DNA of 14,230 bases from DATCDR01 sp036510575 (GTDB lineage: Bacteria; Actinomycetota; Acidimicrobiia; Acidimicrobiales; Bog-793). This document shows positions 6,375 through 12,635 of this stretch, piece by piece. Each line of letters starts with the position of its first letter. Position 1 is the first letter of the stretch. The translations under genes and the position numbers were made by a program. The notes below the pieces were generated by a model. That model made no database searches. It was given only the letters and a program-made list of their open reading frames with translations, and was not told the DNA's origin. The DNA lies in assembly GCA_036510575.1 (NCBI GenBank), contig DATCDR010000145.1, positions 1 through 14,230 on the forward strand, in the 5' to 3' direction.

Positions 6375-7145
6375 GTGACTGAGTCCGGTACGGGTCCTAA
6401 CGAACAACACCGATCGGCATTCGCGCGGCTTGGGCCTCGGGGCGGGTTGTTGCTCGGGCTGGGCGTCGCCCTCCTCGCAGCAATTGCATTTGCGGGCTTT
6501 GCCGTGAGTCACCGCGCTGCACAGAATCAGCTCGCGAATATTCGGCCCACGGGCATTCCGGCGAGCGTCTCGACCTCCCTCGCCGACACGATGGGCCTCT
6601 CGCCGGTGCCACAGACTTCGGCGCCGAACTTCACACTGGTCGACCAGCACGGCAAGACGTTGACGCTCCGGAGCTTTCGAGGACGAGCCGTCGTACTCGA
6701 GTTCATGGACCCGCACTGCGTCGACATCTGCCCGATCGTCTCGCAGGAGTTCGTCGACGCCTACCACGACCTCGGAACGGGGGCGAGGCACGCAGTCTTT
6801 ATCGCGGTCAACGTGAACCGCTACCACTTGAGCGTCGCTGATATCGCGGCCTTCTCCCACGAGCATGGGCTCGACGCGATCCCGTCGTGGCATTTCTTCA
6901 CCGGCACGCAAAGCCAACTCGCGGCCATTTGGCATCGGTACGGAGTCGAGGTCGAGGCACCTAGTCCGACCGCCGACATCATCCACAGTTCGTTTGTGTA
7001 CTTCATCGATCCAGAGGGGCAAGAGCGATTTCTTGCGAACCCTACGGACGATCACACCGCCAGGGGCGTGGCGTACCTGCCGACCGGGTCACTCATTTCG
7101 TGGGGCCAGGGCATCGCTCTCGTGGCACATTACCTCGCTCAATAA
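6375..7145 (+). CDS. SCO1/SenC-like membrane-anchored thioredoxin-fold protein
   Basis: 256 aa. A short cytoplasmic head is followed by one membrane anchor (about residues 23-46), then an extracytoplasmic thioredoxin fold starting near APNFTLVDQHGKTLTLRSF. The SCO motif is present as CVDICP (C115 and C119, CxxxC), and the third ligand is H204 in DIIHSSFVYFIDPEG. These three are the copper-binding residues of SCO1/SenC proteins, which deliver copper to cytochrome oxidase or act as thiol reductases. The start GTG is preferred because GAGAGG lies six bases upstream (6363-6368). Longer in-frame starts at 6186 or 6210 would put ~55 low-complexity residues before the anchor. It is followed by an inverted repeat at 7176-7225. 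Confidence 0.85.
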   Translation: MTESGTGPNEQHRSAFARLGPRGGLLLGLGVALLAAIAFAGFAVSHRAAQNQLANIRPTGIPASVSTSLADTMGLSPVPQTSAPNFTLVDQHGKTLTLRSFRGRAVVLEFMDPHCVDICPIVSQEFVDAYHDLGTGARHAVFIAVNVNRYHLSVADIAAFSHEHGLDAIPSWHFFTGTQSQLAAIWHRYGVEVEAPSPTADIIHSSFVYFIDPEGQERFLANPTDDHTARGVAYLPTGSLISWGQGIALVAHYLAQ

Positions 7146-7175
7146 CGAAACAATCCGGGCTCAAAGGCAGCGACC

Positions 7176-7225
7176 TGAACTGCCCCGGGTTTGATAGAGA
7201 GCCTCCGGGTTCTCCGGGCGGTTCA
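7176..7225 (+). mobile_element. collapsed pair of IS3-type terminal inverted repeats (MITE-like), or a terminator
   Basis: TGAACTGCCCCGG at 7176-7188 faces CCGGGCGGTTCA at 7214-7225; they pair over about 12 bases with one wobble and one bulge, around a ~25-base centre. TGAACCGCCCCGG is the start of the inverted repeats of IS3-family elements such as IS6110. No transposase lies between them, so this is a remnant or a tiny non-autonomous element. Standing 30 bp behind the SCO1-like gene, the hairpin could also end its transcript, although no T-run follows. Confidence 0.55.
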
Positions 7226-7350
7226 CGCATTCGCCTTGCTAGTGATTCCTAGGTCCGCATCGGACATGTACGAGTGACCTTCTCCTCTATTAGAAATCCC
7301 TTTAAGGTCCGAGACTGAGAGCAAATCCGGATAGCTGGGAGGGCGTTGCG

Positions 7351-7623
7351 GTGATGCACTACGGATACGGCAATGGCGGTGACCATTGGGGCCCAGGGAT
7401 ATTGATGATCATTGTCATGCTCGCGTTCTTGGGTGCACTTGCTTGGATCATCGTCACCTTCCTCCGACAAAGGGGGGTCCACCCTCACACCCACACGCGT
7501 TCTGAAGTGACAATTGGGGAAAGTCCCGATGCACTACGTATCCTCGACGAGCGGTTAGCTCGCGGTGATATCGAGGAAGAGGAGTACAAGCGCCGCCGCG
7601 ACTTGCTCAAGGAGAACAGGTAG
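7351..7623 (+). CDS. small membrane protein with C-terminal SHOCT domain
   Basis: 90 aa. The N-terminus MMHYGYGNGGDHWGPG is rich in His, Tyr and Gly, followed by one membrane segment (residues ~17-39), a short His-containing linker (HPHTHT) and a SHOCT domain at about 60-86 (DALRILDERLARGDIEEEEY, then KRRRDLL). SHOCT domains are short C-terminal oligomerisation-type modules found on many small membrane proteins. Two start codons are adjacent, GTG at 7351 and ATG at 7354; GGGAGGG at 7337-7343 fits either. His residues on both sides of the membrane suggest metal binding, in line with the SCO1-like gene upstream, but this is inference. Confidence 0.85.
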   Translation: MMHYGYGNGGDHWGPGILMIIVMLAFLGALAWIIVTFLRQRGVHPHTHTRSEVTIGESPDALRILDERLARGDIEEEEYKRRRDLLKENR

Positions 7624-7669
7624 CCGACAGGACGATTGAGAAACTTTACGTCCGCAAAGTGCTTAATAG

Positions 7670-7804
7670 AAACCCGCCGGTGTCGAGTCCGTCCACCAAA
7701 TTCGCACGGCGGTGACGCTCGTCGGCGATGAGGGAATCCACGGACCCGAACTTTCCACTCCAGCGGAGATCCGTTTTGCATCGTTCCGGCCTCCGGAGCA
7801 ATGA
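7670..7804 (+). other. protein-like fragment without start codon
   Basis: After TAG at 7667-7669 the frame reads KPAGVESVHQIRTAVTLVGD, continues through GPELSTPAEIRFASF and stops with TGA at 7802-7804. Composition and codon use look coding but no start codon lies in the first part, and I do not recognise a family. It may be the tail of a deleted gene, fitting its position next to the rearranged transporter gene. The rest of 7624-7877 shows nothing clear. Confidence 0.2.
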
Positions 7805-7877
7805 CCGATCCTGTTGTCAAGGGCACCGCATCTCCGATTCAACGGCTCGCCGATCAACTCGTTCCGAGAAGGGTGCT

Positions 7878-8408
7878 TCAGACGGGAAAGGTCGCCAGCA
7901 CGAGCGTTCCACCGGGCTCAAGGGCATCGGTGGCGATCGCTACATAGTGATCGCGATCAGCCTCCTCGGTGAGGAAGTGGAACACCGTTCGGTCGTGCCA
8001 CGCGTCGTAGGTCCGGTCGGGCGCGGACAACGCTGCTTCGCCATCTGCTAGCGCCGTCGTCGCGACAGATGCGATTTCGCACGGTGCAAGGCCGACGGTC
8101 ATCACGCCGTTTCGCAGTGACCCAGCCCCGATGATCCGCGATACCAACCCCGACAGTGCCGGCAGCGCCGTGGCCCCCAAGATGAGCGACACCAATAGGA
8201 CGCGCCAGGTCGCTGCTACCCGTCGCAGCGCCGCGGGCTCCATTGTGATTGCCGTGGCAAAGACCAAGACGGCGAGCAAAATGTTGATTCCCTGATGAGA
8301 CGATACCCAGACGAGCGGCGATTGCAGAGACAGTCCGATGACCGCAGCGATGATCACGGTGGCCAGCTCCGGGTAGCCCGAGATCAGGTGGCGCAGTCGA
8401 ATCAGCAT
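7878..8408 (-). pseudogene. truncated BASS/SBF-family transporter fused to a methyltransferase fragment
   Basis: The frame encodes 176 aa made of two unrelated parts. Residues 1-128 look like the N-terminal part of a bile acid:sodium symporter/arsenical permease (SBF) family membrane protein: several hydrophobic helices and the family-like segment GVMTVGLAPCEIASVATTAL followed by ADGEAALS. Full members have ~300 aa and 8-10 helices, so more than half is missing. Residues 129-176 are encoded by the 136-bp copy of the methyltransferase gene, in the correct methyltransferase frame, and end with Phe-Pro-Val-stop. A soluble Rossmann piece cannot complete a transporter, so the gene is probably dead, though still an open frame. 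It follows the SRPBCC gene by about 96 bp on the same strand and was probably the third gene of the TetR operon. Confidence 0.75.
7887..8022. repeat. 136-bp duplicated segment, inserted copy
   Basis: Copy of 4023-4158 with three substitutions. It forms the 3' end of the chimeric BASS frame. Its right boundary at 8022 is the join to transporter sequence and its left boundary at 7887 lies seven bases before the TGA. No target-site duplication or mobile-element ends are visible at either edge. Confidence 0.92.
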
Positions 8409-8504
8409 TCGGCTCAGCTTGCCAGCCGGCGCCGAGTCGCTTCTCCAGCTCGAAACGCGGCAAACGTTCCCTGACGCGGTACTAGATGAACCGGGAGGAC
8501 TCCA

Positions 8505-8948
8505 TCAGGGCTCGGCTTGGACTCGCCGCTTGAGTGTGGCCAGATTGGCGGGCATCTCCGTACGGGCCTCCCGCTCGACGATGAGCGGAAGAAGGAGGCG
8601 ACCGATACCGTGGCCCTCGAAATCGACGGAGATCGTGAGGCGCGCCCGGGTACCCGAGAGCGCTTCGACCACGACATCGACGGCGGCCCGGATTGGTCCG
8701 TCCATCCCTAGTACGCTCCAGGTGGTCGGCGGATCGACGTGGACGACCTCGGCGATCGCGGTGCGGTTTGCAAACCCGATGCGCCGGGTCGTCAGGCACC
8801 GGTCGCCGATATTGGGGACGCCCGGCGGGTCCATCGCGCCGTCAACCACTCCCTTTTGCCACTCGGAGAACCGCGCCGGGTCAGTGACGTAGGTGAACAC
8901 CACCTCGGCGGACCGATCGATCTCGGTGCTCGTCGTGATCGGTGCCAT
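8505..8948 (-). CDS. SRPBCC-family (polyketide cyclase/START-like) protein, copy 1
   Basis: 147 aa, the usual size for a single helix-grip SRPBCC domain. The start MAPITTSTEIDRSAEVVFTY, then DPARFSEWQKGVV, is the typical first strand and helix (residues in the V-x-Y-V-x-D-P-x-x-x-x-W pattern), and DFEGHGIGRLLLPLIVEREA is the C-terminal helix region. Such proteins bind hydrophobic ligands in a cavity; some are cyclases or co-chaperones, and the ligand here is unknown. Its ATG directly follows the TGA of the TetR gene (TGAATG), so the two are translationally coupled. The gene at 13235-13678 encodes a clear paralogue of the same length. Confidence 0.87.
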   Translation of the reverse strand: MAPITTSTEIDRSAEVVFTYVTDPARFSEWQKGVVDGAMDPPGVPNIGDRCLTTRRIGFANRTAIAEVVHVDPPTTWSVLGMDGPIRAAVDVVVEALSGTRARLTISVDFEGHGIGRLLLPLIVEREARTEMPANLATLKRRVQAEP

Positions 8949-9566
8949 TCAGCCGACCCCGTCCAACAGGTCCGCGTCGGTTGCAGCGGGGCTGGGTCGT
9001 ATCCCCGCAACGGTGAGTACAACGAGTCGGCGGACAGCGTCCGATGATCCCAAGGTGCTCGCCGCAGAGAGCGAGTGCGTGCAGTAGGTGACCAGTTCTT
9101 CGATTCCAATGTCGTTCCGCACGTCGCCAGAACCCGTCGCGTCGACTAGCAGCTCGGCGATGAGCTGGCTCAGGTGATGCTCCACGCGCACGTGGTGCGG
9201 GCCCTGGTGAAGGAGCGCGGTGAGGTCACCGCCGTGGTGTTGGCGAGCGAGTTCATAGAGGATCGACGCGTAGCCCTCGAGCACCGACCGAAGTCGATCG
9301 CTCGGACTGCTGGCCCGGTCGCGCAGCTCGACGAGTTGGTCGACGTGCGCGGCGACATGGCGTTCGTGCCAAGCGACGAGGATCGCCTCGACATCGGGGA
9401 AGTATTTGTAGAGCGTCGCCCGTCCGATGCCGGTCCGCTCGGCGATCTGCGACATCGTGACTCCACGCAGGCCGTGCTCGGCGACAAGGCCTGCAGTCGT
9501 TTCGAGGATCGCGTCGTTTACCTCTTGCCGGTGGGTCTGGATCGTTTCGCTCCAGAGCTTTGGCAC
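8949..9566 (-). CDS. TetR-family transcriptional regulator
   Basis: 205 aa from a GTG start. The N-terminal DNA-binding region is classic TetR: LVAEHGLRGVTMSQIAERTG and IGRATLYKYFPDVEAILVAW (about residues 27-66). The C-terminal helical domain should bind a ligand. It is the first gene of the minus-strand operon with SRPBCC and the truncated transporter, and is divergent from the gene at 9644. The palindrome at 9614-9628 in the shared intergenic region is its likely operator, so it probably represses itself and the divergent gene. An inducer handled by the SRPBCC protein or the former transporter is a reasonable guess. No competing start is better placed. Confidence 0.9.
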   Translation of the reverse strand: MPKLWSETIQTHRQEVNDAILETTAGLVAEHGLRGVTMSQIAERTGIGRATLYKYFPDVEAILVAWHERHVAAHVDQLVELRDRASSPSDRLRSVLEGYASILYELARQHHGGDLTALLHQGPHHVRVEHHLSQLIAELLVDATGSGDVRNDIGIEELVTYCTHSLSAASTLGSSDAVRRLVVLTVAGIRPSPAATDADLLDGVG

Positions 9567-9607
9567 GGCCCAAGTGTACGTTCCGCCTCTACTAATAACA
9601 TGCTGTA

Positions 9608-9636
9608 TTGACTGAGACAGTCTGTCTCGATAACTT
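9608..9636 (+). promoter_or_regulatory. leaderless-type promoter of the 9644 gene
   Basis: TTGACT (-35, 9608-9613), a 17-bp spacer and TAACTT (-10, 9631-9636) make a good sigma-70-like promoter. Initiation about seven bases later would fall at or next to the ATG at 9644, so the transcript would have no leader. This argues against the TTG at 9608 as a translation start, since it is part of the -35 box. Confidence 0.65.
9614..9628. promoter_or_regulatory. perfect 15-bp palindrome, likely TetR operator
   Basis: GAGACAG-T-CTGTCTC is a perfect 7-1-7 palindrome that fills the spacer between the -35 and -10 elements of the 9644 promoter. It lies 48 bp upstream of the divergent TetR gene. Size, symmetry and position are those of a TetR-family operator, where bound protein would block polymerase. 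Confidence 0.75.
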
Positions 9637-9643
9637 CGGGACC

Positions 9644-10024
9644 ATGGACGGAGACATCGGAGGACCGATCAACGCGAAGCAACGCCAGCGGATTGTCGCG
9701 AGCCTCGACCGCATGGTCGCGTCGGGGCGGTTGACCAAAGAAGAAGCCGAGAGGCTGCGCGGTGCTGACGAGCTGGGGCAGTTCGACACCGCCATTCGCA
9801 GCATTCGCGTCCGGCACGCGGGGGTCAAGCTCGGCGCGGCGATCGAAGATGGCGGCCTCAGCCAGGAAGACGCCGACGTAATCCTCAACCGCTTACGCAG
9901 CGGAGAGCACTCCGCCGCGATCCGAGCACATCTCCGCTCGCTGCTTCCCAAAGCTCGATCAAGTGCACGACGCTCGGGCCGCGGTCAACCCGCTGTCGAT
10001 CACGACGGCGACACTCCTACCTGA
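9644..10024 (+). CDS. hypothetical protein, divergent from and probably controlled by the TetR regulator
   Basis: 126 aa from ATG at 9644. It is predicted to be soluble, helical and charged: a segment resembling a short helix-pair repeat occurs twice, INAKQRQRIVASLDRMVASG followed by RLTKEEAERL, and later VKLGAAIEDGGLSQEDADVI. The C-terminal ~25 residues are basic and probably disordered (KARSSARRSGRG). The two halves around LTKEEAERL and LSQEDADVI could be SHOCT-like or EF-hand-sized helix units, but I do not recognise a family. There is no Shine-Dalgarno; the start follows from the leaderless promoter with the TetR-type palindrome inside. Expression is therefore likely to be induced together with the TetR/SRPBCC operon. 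Confidence 0.7.
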   Translation: MDGDIGGPINAKQRQRIVASLDRMVASGRLTKEEAERLRGADELGQFDTAIRSIRVRHAGVKLGAAIEDGGLSQEDADVILNRLRSGEHSAAIRAHLRSLLPKARSSARRSGRGQPAVDHDGDTPT

Positions 10025-10091
10025 ATCCAGCGCTCAACGGGCACTCCTCGCGGCCGACCTTCCAGCGCGACCCGCTACTCTGACTCCGGAC

Positions 10092-10104
10092 ACCCCATAG
10101 GGGT
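10092..10104. promoter_or_regulatory. CsoR-type operator
   Basis: ACCCC-ATA-GGGGT is an inverted repeat in the form known for CsoR/RcnR-family operators (runs of C and G facing each other across a short A/T centre). It lies 20 bp before the csoR start. A weak promoter may overlap it: CTGACT at 10080-10085 and TATCTG at 10104-10109. This fits autorepression of the csoR-permease operon. Confidence 0.7.
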
Positions 10105-10124
10105 ATCTGGGATGGGAGGACTCC

Positions 10125-10406
10125 ATGGTCGGCTACTCGGAGGACAAGGCCGCGTTGCAGACGCGCCTTCGGCGGATCGAGGGGCAGGTGCGTGGGCTCG
10201 GACGCATGGTCGACGAGGACGCCTACTGCATCGATGTGCTGACGCAGATTTCTGCCGCGACGCGGGCGCTGCAGGGCGTCGCACTCGCGCTCTTGGAGGA
10301 TCACCTCGCCCACTGCGTCCACGACGCCACGCTCGCTGGAGGCGAGGAGGCCGATGCGAAGGTGCGGGAGGCGAACGAGGCGATCCGACGGCTAGTCCGA
10401 TCCTGA
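10125..10406 (+). CDS. csoR: CsoR-family copper-sensing transcriptional repressor
   Basis: 93 aa, typical for the family. The conserved helix reads LQTRLRRIEGQVRGLGRMVD, followed by DAYCIDVLTQISAATRAL. The copper ligands of CsoR are all present as C35, H60 and C64 (Cys in the AYC segment, then HxxxC in EDHLAHC). The apo-protein would bind the palindrome upstream and release it on binding Cu(I). GGGAGGA at 10114-10120 is a strong ribosome site. The stop codon overlaps the ATG of the permease (ATG starts on the last base of TGA), showing an operon. A sensor for another soft metal or for persulfide is possible in this family, but the C-H-C set favours copper. Confidence 0.92.
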   Translation: MVGYSEDKAALQTRLRRIEGQVRGLGRMVDEDAYCIDVLTQISAATRALQGVALALLEDHLAHCVHDATLAGGEEADAKVREANEAIRRLVRS

Positions 10407-11911
10407 TGCCTCACCTTCTCGCCCTCACGACCGGAGGGTTCTTCGTTGACATCGGAAGGAGCCTGAAAGAGGGCTTCTTCATGTTCTACGAGACGCTTTG
10501 GGCGCTCGTTCTCGGTTTCGGGCTCTCAGGAGCGGTTCAGGCGTTTGTCTCGCGCGAGGCGATGCAACGTCGCCTCGGGAATCACCGCCCTGCGGCGGTC
10601 GCACGCGCCTCGCTCTACGGGATGGTCTCCTCGTCGTGCTCCTACGCGGCTTCCGCGATGGCGAAGTCGCTCTTCCAGCGCGGTGCCGACTTCGTCGCGT
10701 CGATGGTCTTCATGTTCGCCTCGACCAACCTTGTCCTCGAGCTCGGCATCGTGCTCGCGGTGCTCATCGGCTGGGAGTTCGTCGCCGCGGAGTTCGTCGG
10801 TGGCACGATCATGATCGTCCTCCTCGCGCTCGCCGGTGGCTTGTACTTCCGCGGTCCGGCGCTCGACGAGGCGCGGCGACGGGTCGAGTCCGCGGACGCC
10901 GGACACGACCATGGCGAGCCGACTGAGGAGCGTCGCCCGACGGCCGAACGGCTTCACTCGCTTGCGGGGTGGTCGGACGCCGCGACCTACACGATGGCCG
11001 ACCTGACAATGCTGCGGCGAGAGATGCTCATCGGCTATACGGTCGCCGGGTTCCTCGCGGTGCTCGTCCCGATCCACCTCTGGAACGACGTGTTCATCCA
11101 GGGGCACGGGTTTTGGACCACTCTTGAAAACGTCGTCGTCGGCCCGTTCATCGCGATCATCAGTTACGTCTGCTCGATCGGCAACGTGCCGCTCGCCGCG
11201 GCGCTCTGGCGCGGGGGGATCAGCTTCGGAGGCGTCGTCAGCTTCATCTTCGCCGACCTCATCGCGATGCCGCTCCTCCTCATATACCGCAAGCTCTACG
11301 GGTCGCGTATGGCGATTCGGATGCTGGCCGTGTTCTGGGCGGTGATGTCGATCGCCGGCCTCATCACCGAAGGCATCTTCCGAGCCTCCGGCATCGTCCC
11401 GACGTCGCGACCGCGCTCGATCGTGGCCGAGCACTTCTCGTGGAACTACACGAGCATCCTCGACGTGGTCTTCCTTCTCGCGTTCGCGCTGATCTGGTTC
11501 CTCTATCGCAACCGCGACCGCTTCGGCGGCGGAAGCGGCTACGCGATAGATCCGGTCTGCGGCATGCAGGTCGAGATTGCCAATGCGCCGGCGTCGGTTC
11601 AGCACGAGGGGCATCCGGTCTATTTCTGTTCCGATCACTGTCGGGAGCGCTTCGAGGCCGACCCCGCTCGGTTCGATCGTCACGGCTCCTCGAATCGCTC
11701 CACGTCCCCAAAGCCCAACAAACACGATGAGGAGCACGACATGCCTGCCACGATTGATCCCGTCTGTGGAATGACCGTCGATCCCGCGACCGCCGCAGCG
11801 ATCCGGTCCTACAACGGCGTCAACTACTTCTTTTGCAACACAGGATGCGCCGAGACCTTCGACGCCGATCCCGAGCGTTTCGCAAACGCCGCCGAAACCA
11901 GCGGCTCCTGA
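10406..11911 (+). CDS. DUF318/ArsP-type permease fused to two YHS metal-binding domains
   Basis: 501 aa. Residues ~1-370 are a multi-pass permease of the PF03773 (YraQ/ArsP) type, in two halves with paired Cys-containing segments, SSSCSYAASAMA (C78) and SYVCSIGNVPLAAALW; a His-containing loop (DAGHDHGEP) joins the halves. Two YHS domains follow: the first begins DPVCGMQV (C385) and ends with YFCSDHCRERFEAD, the second begins DPVCGMTV (C454) and ends with FFCNTGCAETFDAD. YHS domains bind soft metal ions and are common on copper-transporting ATPases. With csoR in front and overlapping it, export or handling of copper is the likely job. ATG 10406 is chosen because the upstream extension in frame would be antisense to sense within csoR. 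An internal ATG with a good ribosome site could also give the second YHS alone. Confidence 0.88.
   Translation: MPHLLALTTGGFFVDIGRSLKEGFFMFYETLWALVLGFGLSGAVQAFVSREAMQRRLGNHRPAAVARASLYGMVSSSCSYAASAMAKSLFQRGADFVASMVFMFASTNLVLELGIVLAVLIGWEFVAAEFVGGTIMIVLLALAGGLYFRGPALDEARRRVESADAGHDHGEPTEERRPTAERLHSLAGWSDAATYTMADLTMLRREMLIGYTVAGFLAVLVPIHLWNDVFIQGHGFWTTLENVVVGPFIAIISYVCSIGNVPLAAALWRGGISFGGVVSFIFADLIAMPLLLIYRKLYGSRMAIRMLAVFWAVMSIAGLITEGIFRASGIVPTSRPRSIVAEHFSWNYTSILDVVFLLAFALIWFLYRNRDRFGGGSGYAIDPVCGMQVEIANAPASVQHEGHPVYFCSDHCRERFEADPARFDRHGSSNRSTSPKPNKHDEEHDMPATIDPVCGMTVDPATAAAIRSYNGVNYFFCNTGCAETFDADPERFANAAETSGS
11731..11743 (+). promoter_or_regulatory. possible internal ribosome site and start for the last YHS domain
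   Basis: GGAG at 11731-11734 stands six bases before an in-frame ATG at 11741. Starting there would give a 56-aa protein made of the second YHS domain alone (11741-11911). It could be a live internal start or the trace of a fusion between a permease-YHS gene and a separate small YHS gene. Confidence 0.4.
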
Positions 11912-12105
11912 TCTGGCCAGCCCATCGAGTTCGATACGGAAGACGCGTCCTGGACCCTCATCGGCCCCGCAGGAATCGTTGGGCGCAGGTACGGCGCAAT
12001 GCAGTCGCGCCGATCGAGAGCGCTCCTTAGCTTGCTCGCTGACTTGGGTGAAGGGCTCGCATCTGGATCACAGAAAAGGGTCTACCAGGCGCCTTTGGCT
12101 ACGAC

Positions 12106-12119
12106 TGAACCGCCCCGGG
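12106..12119 (+). mobile_element. solitary IS3-type end sequence
   Basis: TGAACCGCCCCGGG matches the IS3/IS6110-type inverted-repeat start and differs from the copy at 7176 by one base in 14. No partner end and no transposase are found between here and the window end. The rest of 11912-12177 contains no gene that I can support. Confidence 0.45.
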
Positions 12120-12141
12120 GATTGGGTAGCAGTTAAGCCTC

Positions 12142-12170
12142 TTGACGCTCTGAGCGAGCGGACCAACTAT
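12142..12170 (+). promoter_or_regulatory. leaderless-type promoter of the 12178 gene
   Basis: TTGACG (12142-12147), a 17-bp spacer and AACTAT (12165-12170) place the start of transcription about at the ATG (12178). No Shine-Dalgarno precedes the ATG, which fits a leaderless mRNA. Confidence 0.5.
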
Positions 12171-12177
12171 TGGCGGT

Positions 12178-12489
12178 ATGGCTAAGGAGACTGTGATCGC
12201 TACGTACCAGGTCCGTGTCAGTGAAGCGGCGAGGTTCAGAGCTCTACTGGATCGACATTGGATGGTCTTGCGCGATCTGGGATTCGTGACGGATGAGCGA
12301 TCGCAGCTCCTACGACACACCGCTGAATCGACGTACGTCGAGATCTTCACGTGGGTAGAGGGAGGTTTCGGAATGGCCCACGAGCACCCCGACGTCCTCT
12401 CAATTTGGGAGCAGATGGATCCGTGTCTTGAGGAACGGGATGGTCGCCCGAAGTGGGACTTCCCTCACTATCTTCGGCTCGACCCTTGA
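12178..12489 (+). CDS. small protein, possible dimeric alpha-beta barrel (ABM-like)
   Basis: 103 aa. The layout is a first strand (TVIATYQVRV), a helix (EAARFRALLDRHWMVLRDLG), strands around STYVEIFTWVEG and a helix near HPDVLSIWEQMDPCLEE, ending KWDFPHYLRLDP. This order and size suit an antibiotic-biosynthesis-monooxygenase or related ferredoxin-like dimer, with strand-helix-strand repeats. No catalytic motif is certain, so function stays open. The start lacks a ribosome site and is supported by the promoter just upstream. A short stem-loop follows the stop codon. Confidence 0.75.
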   Translation: MAKETVIATYQVRVSEAARFRALLDRHWMVLRDLGFVTDERSQLLRHTAESTYVEIFTWVEGGFGMAHEHPDVLSIWEQMDPCLEERDGRPKWDFPHYLRLDP

Positions 12490-12501
12490 TTCCGGCGACT
12501 G

Positions 12502-12535
12502 AAGATCCTCCTTGAATCAGGAGTGTGACGATCTT
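12502..12535 (+). terminator. possible stem-loop terminator after the 12178 gene
   Basis: AAGATC (12502-12507) pairs with GATCTT (12530-12535), and inside it CTCCT pairs with AGGAG (12508-12512 with 12519-12523), leaving a six-base bulge on one side. It lies 13 bp after the stop codon. There is no strong T-run, so termination is uncertain. Confidence 0.35.
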
Positions 12536-12635
12536 GCGAAAAGGTGGCACCGGGGCGCCTTCCCGGCGTTGTGGGACAGGAGACGCGTTGCGCTCGGCGG
12601 ATGCGGGGTGTCGCATGGATAGTTGCCGGGGCTAC

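Noticed and set aside
7671..7696. tRNA 3'-end-like string GTCGAGTCCGTCCACCA
   Set aside because: The T-loop pattern is imperfect and no stem or 5' half can be drawn.
10112..10405. N-terminal extension of the permease frame over csoR
   Set aside because: It overlaps csoR in another frame, csoR has conserved copper ligands and a strong ribosome site, and the permease has its own ATG overlapping the csoR stop.
10526..11737. 403-codon minus-strand frame
   Set aside because: Lies wholly antisense to the clear permease-YHS gene and consists of charged Arg/Asp/Glu/His-rich sequence, as expected for a high-GC shadow frame.
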